From Bacteroidota bacterium (GTDB lineage Bacteria; Bacteroidota; Bacteroidia; Chitinophagales; Chitinophagaceae): a stretch of 51,834 bases of DNA. The position numbers and the translations under genes are program-made. Every line of letters starts with the position of its first letter. Position 1 is the stretch's first letter. Under the pieces are notes generated by a model, which worked only from the letters and a program-made list of their open reading frames with translations, was not told where the DNA came from and did not search any database. The DNA is taken from contig JABDFW010000014.1 of the NCBI GenBank assembly GCA_013286305.1, forward strand, positions 1 to 51,834, in the 5' to 3' direction. Below are positions 32,533 to 41,000 of this stretch, one piece after another.

Positions 32533-33660
32533 TTATATTAACTCCCGGAGTTTATTTATTACGTTATCAACTTCTTGCCTGTTATTGTTTTTACTGAAAG
32601 AAAAACGCACGGTAACCTGGTCAGTATTGTTGTTAATAGCCCGTATCACGTGGCTGCCCTGTTCCGCGCCACTGGTACATGCGCTTCCGCCGGAGGCGCA
32701 AATGTTATTAATATCAAGGCTAAATAAAAGCATCTCGCTTTTATCGGTTTTAGGAAAATTTGCACTTAGCACAGTGTACAGGCTTTTGCCTGTTGGGTCG
32801 CCATTGAATGAAACGCCTTCTATATTTTTTTGAAGTTGTTCCATCATATACATTTTTAACCCTCCTATATAACCGCTTTCTGTTTCATAAGCTGCTGAAG
32901 CAAGCTCCAGCGCTTTGGCAAAGCCTACAATGCCATACAGGTTCTCGGTGCCGGCTCTCATATTGCGCTCCTGGGATCCGCCGTGCACAAAAGGGCTGAT
33001 CTTTATTTTTTCGCTGATGTATAAAATGCCAACCCCTTTTGGGCCATGAAATTTATGCCCTGCCCCTGTAATAAAATCTACGTGCGTGTTATGAAGGTCG
33101 AAAGGGAAATGCCCGACTGTTTGCACAGTGTCGCTGTGAAAAACAGCTCCATATTTCTTACACAATTCGCCAGTTGCCTGTAAGTCAAGCATATTGCCAA
33201 TTTCGTTATTGGCATGCATTAAAGTAACCAGGCACTTAGCATTACTTTCAGTCAAAAGTTTTTCCAGATGCGCCATATCAATATGGCCACCCGGCAAAAG
33301 GTTTACATAGCTAACGGTTGCTTCGCCCTTGCTTTGCAAATAGGCAACTGTATGTAAAGTAGCATGGTGCTCTATAGCAGATGTAATGATATGTTTACAC
33401 CCGAGGTCTCTAACCGAAGCGGTAATGGCGGTATTGCTGCTCTCGGTACCACCGCTGGTAAAAAATATTTCAGCAGGATGTGCGCACAGTATTTTAGCTA
33501 CTGATTTACGCGCGTTTTCGATAGCCATACGGGTTTCCCTGCCATAGCTGTATATAGAAGAAGGATTGCCAAAGTTTGAAGTAAGGTAAGGCATCATCGC
33601 ATCCAGCACGGCAGGATCGAGTGACGTTGTTGCGGCATTATCAAAATAAATTCTCGTCAT
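32533..33660 (-). CDS. Cysteine desulfurase family protein (NifS/IscS-like)
   Basis: This PLP enzyme removes sulfur from cysteine to leave alanine and an enzyme persulfide, for iron-sulfur clusters or thio-modified tRNA. Counted from the chosen ATG it has 375 aa. YFDNAATTSLDP opens the fold, SAIEHHA and HSDTVQ line the cofactor pocket, the Schiff-base lysine is in GAGHKFHGPKG (about K203), and the persulfide cysteine is in CASGGSACTSG (about C328). The frame extends 12 codons upstream, but MTRIYFDNAATT is the family start. No IscU or SufE gene is adjacent. A palindrome overlaps its promoter. Confidence 0.92.
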   Translation of the reverse strand: MTRIYFDNAATTSLDPAVLDAMMPYLTSNFGNPSSIYSYGRETRMAIENARKSVAKILCAHPAEIFFTSGGTESSNTAITASVRDLGCKHIITSAIEHHATLHTVAYLQSKGEATVSYVNLLPGGHIDMAHLEKLLTESNAKCLVTLMHANNEIGNMLDLQATGELCKKYGAVFHSDTVQTVGHFPFDLHNTHVDFITGAGHKFHGPKGVGILYISEKIKISPFVHGGSQERNMRAGTENLYGIVGFAKALELASAAYETESGYIGGLKMYMMEQLQKNIEGVSFNGDPTGKSLYTVLSANFPKTDKSEMLLFSLDINNICASGGSACTSGAEQGSHVIRAINNNTDQVTVRFSFSKNNNRQEVDNVINKLRELI

Positions 33661-33721
33661 AGACTGTATTGATTCGTCAAACAACCAGCAAAACAATTTT
33701 TGAATTTGTGTTTGGCGCGTG

Positions 33722-33749
33722 CAAAATTAATCAATATAACTCTATTGAT
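33722..33749 (-). promoter_or_regulatory. Cysteine desulfurase promoter with operator-like palindrome
   Basis: TAATTTTG on the minus strand (33729-33722) matches the -7 box. Directly upstream ATCAATA-6 nt-TATTGAT (33730-33749) forms a 7-bp palindrome filling the space between the -7 and -33 elements. A bound regulator there would block transcription. The start codon is 61 nt downstream. Confidence 0.5.
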
Positions 33750-33819
33750 CTTGCAGACAATTGCATATGGAGAATAACAACCCTAAAACAGCGTTATTTT
33801 ACGCGTGTATAAAATATTT

Positions 33820-35202
33820 TTACATGTATTCTTTTATATCCTGCATTATACGCCGGGCAATGTTTTCGGCAGTAGTTTCAAAATTGCTTTCGGCGTAAAT
33901 GCGCACAATAGGTTCGGTATTGCTGGGGCGAAGGTGCACCCAGTCGTTATCAAATTCAATTTTCAATCCGTCTTCCGTGTTTATAGGCTGATTTTTGTAT
34001 TTATCCTGTATTTTATTAAATATTTTCTTAGAATCAAAACCATGCTGAAGCTCAATTTTATTTTTACTGATAAAATAATCAGGGTATTCGCTGCGTAATT
34101 GCCTTGCCCTTTTTTTGCTTTGAGCGAGGTGTGTTAAAAACAAGGCGATACCAATAAGGGCGTCGCGCCCATAGTGCAGATCCGGAACAATAATCCCGCC
34201 ATTGCCCTCGCCGCCAATTACCGCATTTACCTCCTTCATCCTGTTCACCACATTTACCTCGCCCACAGGGCTGGAAAAATATTCGCCCCCATGTTTAAGT
34301 GTTATATCTTTCAATGCCCTGGTGGAGGACATATTACTTACCGTATTGCCTTTGCGATGTTGTAAAACGTAATCCGCAACCGCTACAAGGGTATATTCCT
34401 CCCCGAAAAAAGATCCATCTTCACAAATAAAGCAGAGGCGGTCAACGTCAGGGTCAACAGCAATACCAAGATGAGCTTCCTGCTTATTTACTTCGCTGCG
34501 CAGATCGTTAAGATGCTGTGGTACAGGTTCAGGATTATGGGCGAATTTGCCATTCACTTCTTCATTCAAAACAATAATATCTTTAACGCCAAGCGCTTTA
34601 AGCAATAAAGGAACTGCAATAGCCCCCGTGCTGTTAATAGCATCAACAACTATTTTATACTTACTTTTTTTAATGGCTGCAATATCAACCAGCGGATAGG
34701 CGAGAATAGCATCTATGTGTTTTTGAAGAGCAGTATCGTCTGTAGTGCTGCCGCCCAATTTATCAACCGTAACAAAATTGTATGCATCCCTATCTGCAAT
34801 ATCCAATATTTTAATTCCGTTTTCGCTGCTGATAAATTCCCCCTCTGAATTTAGAAGCTTTAGGGCGTTCCATTCCTTTGGGTTATGGCTGGCAGTAAGA
34901 ATTATGCCGCCGGCTGCCTGGTGAAACTTAACTGCCATTTCAACTGTTGGAGTGGTGCTTAACCCAAGATCAATAACATCCAGCCCAACAGAATTAAGTG
35001 TGCTTATTACCAACCGCTGTATCATTTCGCCGCTAATCCGGCCGTCACGGCCCAAAACCACCTTATTGTTATCAGGTTTTTCACCTGATAACCATGTTCC
35101 AAAGGCTGCAGTAAACTTTACAACGTCAAGAGGGCTCAGTGTTTCTCCCGGTTTGCCACCAATCGTTCCGCGAATACCTGATATGCTCTTAATCAACGGC
35201 AT
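33820..35202 (-). CDS. glmM: Phosphoglucosamine mutase
   Basis: GlmM converts glucosamine-6-phosphate to glucosamine-1-phosphate for peptidoglycan and LPS precursors. At 460 aa it has the usual length. The four active-site loops are present: the phosphoserine in ILTASHNPKEWNALK (about S105), the metal-binding DPDVDR (about 250-255), the sugar-binding GGEGNGG (about 330-336) and the phosphate-binding RPSNTEP (about 425-431). GEGNGG is the form found in Bacteroidota and archaeal mutases, so phosphomannomutase activity cannot be excluded. It is divergent from the methyltransferase gene. Confidence 0.92.
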   Translation of the reverse strand: MPLIKSISGIRGTIGGKPGETLSPLDVVKFTAAFGTWLSGEKPDNNKVVLGRDGRISGEMIQRLVISTLNSVGLDVIDLGLSTTPTVEMAVKFHQAAGGIILTASHNPKEWNALKLLNSEGEFISSENGIKILDIADRDAYNFVTVDKLGGSTTDDTALQKHIDAILAYPLVDIAAIKKSKYKIVVDAINSTGAIAVPLLLKALGVKDIIVLNEEVNGKFAHNPEPVPQHLNDLRSEVNKQEAHLGIAVDPDVDRLCFICEDGSFFGEEYTLVAVADYVLQHRKGNTVSNMSSTRALKDITLKHGGEYFSSPVGEVNVVNRMKEVNAVIGGEGNGGIIVPDLHYGRDALIGIALFLTHLAQSKKRARQLRSEYPDYFISKNKIELQHGFDSKKIFNKIQDKYKNQPINTEDGLKIEFDNDWVHLRPSNTEPIVRIYAESNFETTAENIARRIMQDIKEYM

Positions 35203-35226
35203 AATTCTTCAAAAATTTGGTAACGG

Positions 35227-35234
35227 CAAACTTA
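35227..35234 (-). promoter_or_regulatory. -7 promoter box for glmM
   Basis: On the minus strand TAAGTTTG matches TAnnTTTG and lies 24 nt before the glmM start codon. The nearest upstream TTG is only 14 nt away, so the -33 element is weak. Confidence 0.4.
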
Positions 35235-35311
35235 AGTCAAAAATCATACAAGAAAATTAAGAACTCATGCCTAAATCCTGTTTTTTTGTGTCTTAACTGA
35301 TTTTTTGCAAA

Positions 35312-35319
35312 TAAATTTG
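35312..35319 (+). promoter_or_regulatory. -7 promoter box for the methyltransferase gene
   Basis: TAAATTTG matches TAnnTTTG, with a TTG 23 nt upstream (35286-35288), near the usual spacing. It lies 22 nt before the start codon at 35342. Confidence 0.5.
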
Positions 35320-35341
35320 AGTTTCAATTCACACTTTAGTA

Positions 35342-36091
35342 ATGCCTGTTTCAGAATGGTATAAAGACTGGTTTAGCTCGCCCTACTACGAAATATTGTA
35401 TTTCAGGCGTAATGAGGAAGAAGCCAGGAGGTTTATAGATCAACTGGCCGGTTATCTTAAACCAAAACCGGGGAGTTGTATGCTTGATGTTGCCTGCGGT
35501 AAAGGAAGGCACAGTAAGGTTCTGGCAAAAATGGGTTTTGACGTTACGGGTATTGATCTTTCAGAACCATTTATTTTGGAGGCCAAAAAATTTGAAACAG
35601 AAAACCTGCACTTTTTTATACACGATATGAGGATGCCTTTCCGCATAAATTATTATGATTACGCCTTTAATTTTTTTACCAGCTTTGGTTATTTCCGAAC
35701 CATGCGGGAACATGATAATGCAGCACGGGCTATTGCACAAAGCCTGAAGATTAACGGCATTTTTGTAATTGACTATCTTAATGTTCATTATGCAGAGGAC
35801 CATCTTATAAAAAATGAGGAGAAAATAATTGACGGTGTAAAATTTAATATTAGCCGTTGGTACAATGAAGATCATTTTTTTAAACAGGTACAAATTGAAG
35901 ACAGGAAGCATGGAGGCAGGCGTCAAATATTTACGGAAAGAGTAGCTAAATTTTCGCTTGGCGATTTTACCGATATGCTTGCTTACCAGGGGATGCAGGT
36001 GCAGGATGTTTTTGGGGATTATGAGTTAGCGCACTATGATATAAGAAAGTCGCCACGATTGATCATTATTGCAAAAAAGATCCGGTATTAA
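35342..36091 (+). CDS. Class I SAM-dependent methyltransferase
   Basis: This encodes 249 aa and is cytoplasmic. The SAM-binding motif I is SCMLDVACGKGRHSKVLAKMG (about 41-61), followed by motif II FDVTGIDLSEPFI with the acidic residue that holds the ribose, and the later FFTSFGYF block. The N-terminus (SEWYKDWFSSPYYEILYFRRNEEEA) is typical of a Bacteroidota methyltransferase group often annotated only as 'class I SAM-dependent methyltransferase'. The substrate is unknown. It has its own promoter box and is convergent with a small exported protein gene. Confidence 0.87.
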   Translation: MPVSEWYKDWFSSPYYEILYFRRNEEEARRFIDQLAGYLKPKPGSCMLDVACGKGRHSKVLAKMGFDVTGIDLSEPFILEAKKFETENLHFFIHDMRMPFRINYYDYAFNFFTSFGYFRTMREHDNAARAIAQSLKINGIFVIDYLNVHYAEDHLIKNEEKIIDGVKFNISRWYNEDHFFKQVQIEDRKHGGRRQIFTERVAKFSLGDFTDMLAYQGMQVQDVFGDYELAHYDIRKSPRLIIIAKKIRY

Positions 36092-36124
36092 TTTCTGCAG
36101 TTTCAATAAATATTTTATTCCTTT

Positions 36125-36493
36125 CTAATGCCTTTCGACAGGCGTTACAGGTGTTTGATAATTTCCCGCTGGCATGGAAGAATAAAAAGAGGCATCGGGT
36201 TTTAGCACATACATATTATCGGGCGTTGCCTTATATACATCAAGCCCCTTCTTATTATTTTCAATAAAGGTTAACTGTATTTGTGGCGTATTAACAATTG
36301 GCATATTATCCTGCGGAACAGTATTTTGAGGTAGAGAGAATACATTATTGAGACGAAATGGTGTATCCCCTTGTGCATGCCATTTTTTTAAAAGAACAGA
36401 TTGATCTTTCTCATTAGGCTGAACCTGTATATTTTGCGCTTTTATAGAATATATAAAAGCAAAAAAGAGGAATGTGAGAAACAATTTTTTCAT
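36125..36493 (-). CDS. Hypothetical small exported protein
   Basis: From the internal ATG the protein has about 122 aa. The signal peptide MKKLFLTFLFFAFIYSIKAQ ends at a typical AQ cleavage site. The mature part is rich in Asn, Gln and Pro (IQVQPNEKDQS, NTVPQDNMPIVNTPQIQLTF) and looks largely unstructured, with one short strand. The frame extends 6 codons upstream, but the internal ATG begins the signal sequence. The family is not recognised. It converges on the methyltransferase gene after 33 bp. Confidence 0.6.
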   Translation of the reverse strand: MKKLFLTFLFFAFIYSIKAQNIQVQPNEKDQSVLLKKWHAQGDTPFRLNNVFSLPQNTVPQDNMPIVNTPQIQLTFIENNKKGLDVYKATPDNMYVLKPDASFYSSMPAGNYQTPVTPVERH

Positions 36494-36816
36494 GGCAAAG
36501 GTTTTAGGCAATCAAATGTAAGATTTTTATGCCGGCATAGCGAATTAACCCAATAAATTATCTATTTAAATTAAATTGCTTTGTTATATATGATATTTAA
36601 AGAAAAAACCCCGGAATTTTCATGAGATGGATCTTTATATTTTTTAGTGTTGTTTTCCTGCCATTTTGTGGAAATTGCCAGGAATTGCAGCAGATAGCGC
36701 ATTGCACTGAAATAAAATTATTACCTGAAATGAAGAACAGATAAAAGCCTGCCAAAAAAATCACATAAATAGGGGATAAAATATTTGTTTAAAAAACAGG
36801 ATTTTTACATTAAGTA
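36494..36816. other. Spacer with a short exported-peptide frame and one 17-bp motif copy
   Basis: A frame of 40 codons at 36622-36744 starts MRWIFIFFSVVFLPF, looks like a signal peptide and continues ELQQIAHCTEIK before a stop. It may be the stub of a lost gene or a tiny exported peptide. The motif TCACATAAATAGGGGAT lies at 36761-36777, 40 nt before the response-regulator gene. The rest is AT-rich with no further gene. Confidence 0.45.
36761..36777 (+). promoter_or_regulatory. 17-bp motif copy 1, before the response regulator
   Basis: TCACATAAATAGGGGAT. The same sequence with one change (TCACATAAACAGGGGAT) occurs just after the response-regulator gene. Identical spacing and position next to a DNA-binding regulator suggest a binding site for its own product. 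Confidence 0.45.
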
Positions 36817-37449
36817 ATGATACGTATTGCAATAATAGAAGATAATGAAGCCTACCGCAAGTCGCTGCAAAGTTTATTTAGTAAAGAAAACGATGTAGAA
36901 GTAGTATATGCAGACATGTATTGCGAAAACCTGTTGCTTACTATAGACATTATTGAACCGGATGTAGTGATAATGGATATAAATTTACCGGGTATGAATG
37001 GTATAGAGGGAGTACAAAAATTACGGGAAAAACAGCCTAACCTGAATATTTTTATGCTTACCGTTTTTGAGGATATGGAAAGGATTTTCGATTCTATAAA
37101 AGCAGGGGCAGTAGGTTATTTACTGAAAAAAGACCCTCCTGAGAATATTATTGAGGCCGTTAGGAAAGTTTATAACGGCGAAAGCGTTATGAACGGCAAA
37201 ATAGCCCGCCAGGTGCTGGATTTTTTTAACAAGCAGTTAAAAAAAACCGTTTCATCATACGTACATGAATTTGACCTGAGTAAGCGTGAAAATGAAGTAT
37301 TGCATTTATTGATGGATGGCCTTAGTTATAAACAAATAGCATCTACCTGTAATGTTACACTCGACACAATATCATCACATATTCGTAATATATATAGCAA
37401 ATTAAATATTCACAGCCGTTCGGAATTAGCGGCAAAATTCAGAATGTAA
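36817..37449 (+). CDS. NarL/FixJ-type response regulator, orphan
   Basis: This encodes 210 aa. The receiver domain (1 to about 120) has the acidic pocket IIEDNEAYR, the phosphoacceptor D54 in IMDINLPGMNG, the LTVF switch region and the conserved lysine in GYLLKKDPP (about K104). The LuxR-type DNA-binding helix-turn-helix is at about 150-205 (LSKRENEVLHLLMDGLSYKQIASTCNVTLDTISSHIRNIYSKL). No histidine kinase gene is adjacent, so its partner must be encoded elsewhere. It lies directly before the PKD-protein locus on the same strand, and copies of a 17-bp motif flank it. It may control itself and the genes that follow. Confidence 0.92.
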   Translation: MIRIAIIEDNEAYRKSLQSLFSKENDVEVVYADMYCENLLLTIDIIEPDVVIMDINLPGMNGIEGVQKLREKQPNLNIFMLTVFEDMERIFDSIKAGAVGYLLKKDPPENIIEAVRKVYNGESVMNGKIARQVLDFFNKQLKKTVSSYVHEFDLSKRENEVLHLLMDGLSYKQIASTCNVTLDTISSHIRNIYSKLNIHSRSELAAKFRM

Positions 37450-37453
37450 AAAT

Positions 37454-37470
37454 TCACATAAACAGGGGAT
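37454..37470 (+). promoter_or_regulatory. 17-bp motif copy 2, after the response regulator
   Basis: TCACATAAACAGGGGAT matches the copy at 36761-36777 at 16 of 17 positions. It lies 5 nt after the response-regulator stop codon, about 540 nt before the first PKD gene. Confidence 0.45.
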
Positions 37471-37577
37471 TGACATTATGAAATTTATTTGCAATTTTTA
37501 CAAAGTTAATTTTTAAGAGCCGGCATCTAACCTATTTAACTGGCTGAAACAGTTTTCAACCCTAACCCCTTTGGTAT

Positions 37578-37612
37578 AAAAAAGAGTGCTTTAAGCAAGC
37601 ATTCTTTTTTTA
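37578..37612 (+). terminator. Intrinsic terminator after the response regulator
   Basis: AAAAAAGAGTGCTT pairs with AAGCATTCTTTTTT (one non-Watson-Crick position) around a short loop, ending in a T-run. It should stop most transcripts from the response-regulator gene before the PKD genes. Confidence 0.7.
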
Positions 37613-38008
37613 TTTGTATCAATCATATATTTTGATGCCTGCCTTTAATATCGCTCTTGGGGTGATTTTTTAAAAAATACTAACTGAAAAAGATACTATT
37701 GCCATGTAAGGTTAAATTTTTTTAATAGTGGTATAAAAAACATTTCTTACTGCTGCAATATTTGCGGTAACTTTTAACCAACGTTAATAAGCATAAATGG
37801 TTGATAACAAGGCGATTATTAATTGGCTATTCAAATATATTGCAAGCACAAAAAGTGTGACTTCCAAACTTTAAAATTCAATTAATTTTATTTTTTTATA
37901 TAATCTCAATTCTTTTTTATAAAAAAGTGCTTACTTTTAACCAATTCTTAGAGGGTAACACTTATAAGAACTCAATATCCAATTCCTAATAGCGAAAAAC
38001 CAATATCT

Positions 38009-41000
38009 ATGAAAGCCAGTAAAACTGTGCTCGCAAGAGTGCTGTTTATGGTATTTGTCGTTGCAATCAGGTATCCGGCAATGGCGCAGCTGCATGCTGA
38101 TTTTAACTCTTCCCCCCAAACCGGTTGTGCTCCGTTAATTGTTTCATTTAATGATTTGTCAACAGGTAATCCGGCATCCTGGAAATGGGACTTGGGTAAT
38201 GGCGTTATTTCTTCAGACCAAAATCCCACGACTTCTTATTTTGATCCTGGTGTTTATACAGTAAAACTTGTGGTGTACAACGGCAACACTTCAGATTCAG
38301 TTGTAAAAACGGGGTACATATCTGTTTATAAAAACCCGGTGGCTGCTTTTAGCGTTTCCGATACAACAGGTTGCTTTCCTCTTAATGTTAGTTATACTGA
38401 TAAGAGCAACGCCGGTTCAGGATCGATAAGTGCATGGTCATGGGATTTTGGGGATGGTAATATTTCTACCGCGCAACAACCTTCACACACATATACTGCT
38501 GCCGGAACATTTTCTGTTACTTTAAGTATAGCAAATACCTCTGGCTGTACCGGATCAGTTTCTAAAACCAATCTTATTCATATAACGTCCGGGGTACATG
38601 CAGCTTTTAATATAACCCCTGTAAATACTTGTCATGCTCCTGCAATTATCAGCTTTAATTCGGCTGCAACCGGTGATAACCCTTTAAATTATACATGGAA
38701 TTTTGGTGATGGTTCTGGCTCAGCAACAGCCTCTCCTTCCCACAATTATAGCCAGGCCGGGGTTTATAATGTTTCTTTTAAAGTACAATCTCCCGGTGGT
38801 TGTGCAGACAGTACATCAAAACCGGTAACTATATCATTTGTAACGTCGGCAATCGCTATAAGTGATACTATATGCTCAAACAGCCAGGTACAGTTTATTA
38901 ATGCATCATCACCATCTCCATCCGCATCTGTGTGGAACTTTGGTAATGGCATAACCAGCAATGCAATAAGCCCCTATCAAACATTTTCTGTTGCAGGGTC
39001 ATATACTGTTAAATTGATAAATACTTTTTTTGCCGGGTGTATTGATTCAACTATTAAAAAAATAAAAGTTATCTCCGGCCCTGCTGCCTCATTTAAAGTT
39101 ATTGATTCTGCCGGGTGTTCTTTACCCTTTTCAGCTAATTTTAAAAATACCTCAACCGGCACAAACCTTACCTATGTATGGGACTTTGGGGACGGTACTA
39201 CATCCGGCGCAGCCAACCCCGCACATGAATATACGCAATATGGTACTTATACAGTTACCTTAAAAGCTATAAATGCTGCCGGCTGCGACAGCTCTATTAT
39301 TAAAACAAATTGTATAACCATAAGCCCGGTTAAAATAACAAATGTTACAGGATTTTCTCACGGGGGGTGTATTCCCTATACGGTGCGGCCCACGCTGCAA
39401 ACAAATAACGCGGCGCCAATAGCACAATATAAGTGGGACTTTGGCGACGGCTTTATTTCAACATCCGCAACGCCAACCCATACTTATACAACTGAAGGCA
39501 TTTTTACTATTAAAGTGAGTATTGAAACAACCGGCGGCTGTACCGACAGCTTAAACCTGGTAGATTCAGTAGGCCATAAATTACACCCTACGTTTACCAT
39601 TAACCCAACAGATGTTTGTGCAAGCACGGAGGTAACATTTAATACAACAGTTGGAAACAGCAGTTTTTTATGGTGGTACCTTGGGGATGGCACCATTATT
39701 TATAAACAACCCAACCCATCGCACAATTATGCCGATACCGGCACGTTTACCATAATGCTTGTAGTAGAGGAGAACGGTTGCCTTGATACTGCAATTAAAA
39801 AGAAAGCAGTACATATTAAAGCCCCAATAGCAAATTTTACCGCTCAAAATAATTGTATTAACCGCCTGCAGGTAACTCTTAATGACAGATCAATTGGTGA
39901 TGTAACAAGGAAGTGGGATTTTGGCGATGGCAGTTTTGATACTTCGGTAAACCCGGTTCATATTTATAAGGCGCCCGGTACATACGACGTTAAACTATTT
40001 GTAACTAATGGTACATGTAATTATAATTTTGGGGCTCCTGTAAAAGTGGTAGATGAAAAAGGCGCGATACAAATAGCCGATTCTATTGCCTGCCGCAATG
40101 CAAAAATAGGTTTTAACATTGCAAACGTAAATCAAAGTAACATATCAACTACCGCGTGGAATTTTGGTAACAGCACTATAACAGTTGTGAAAGGAACTGC
40201 GTCTTCTTATAATTACAGCACTACCGGCGTTTACAATATATCTGCGGTTATGACTGATATATTAGGATGCTCAGATACTTTACATACCACTGAAAAAATA
40301 ACTGTTTACGGGCCAACCGCACGGGTTAGGCCTGTTGAAGCAGGCGCGTGCCAAAACGGTACTATACATTTTATTGATTCATCTTCAACAGACGGATTGC
40401 ATGCTATAACAGGATGGACCCTAAATTACAAGGACAACAGTGTAATTAATTATCCAAAACCTCCTTTTTCACATACTTACCAGGATACGGGTTTATATAT
40501 TGTAACAATGGCCATAACGGATAGCTATGGATGCATCGACAGTGTTAAGGCAAACCCTGTTCGCATCACAAGGCCTTATGCATCATTTAAACTTTCAGAT
40601 ACATTGGTATGTCCCGGCAAACAGGTATCATTTAATAATACTACCGTTGGAGACGGCTTAATATACAATTGGACATTTGGGGATGGCACCCAATCATCTG
40701 CCGCCAATCCAACATATTTATATACCATCCAGGGAATATATACCCCGATGCTATTTGTAACAGACATTAATAATTGTAAAGATTCTGCATCCATTGCGGG
40801 TGGTGTTCATGTATTTATTCCTACTGCGAAGTTTTTGATGAGTGATTCATTCTCCGCCTGTCCTCCCTTATCGGTAAATTTTTCTAATCAGTCAACAAAT
40901 TTTGCTTCTTACCAATGGGATTTTGGCGACGGTAACACCTCAAGCGTAATATCCCCCGCGCATGTATATACTTACCCCGGTGTTTACCCGGTAAAGCTTG

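Larger units (their letters stand above)
37450..38008. other. Long AT-rich leader region before the PKD locus
   Basis: The 559-bp region holds the second copy of the 17-bp motif, a terminator at 37578-37612 and, near the gene, an AT palindrome TTTTTTATAAAAAA at 37913-37926. A 25-codon frame at 37797-37874 has no coding look. No other gene was seen. The promoter of the PKD locus probably lies here; TACTTTTA at about 37932 is one mismatch from the -7 box. Confidence 0.5.

Noticed and set aside
37797..37874. 25-codon plus-strand frame in the leader of the PKD locus
   Set aside because: It is short, has no promoter box directly before it and no membrane or signal pattern.
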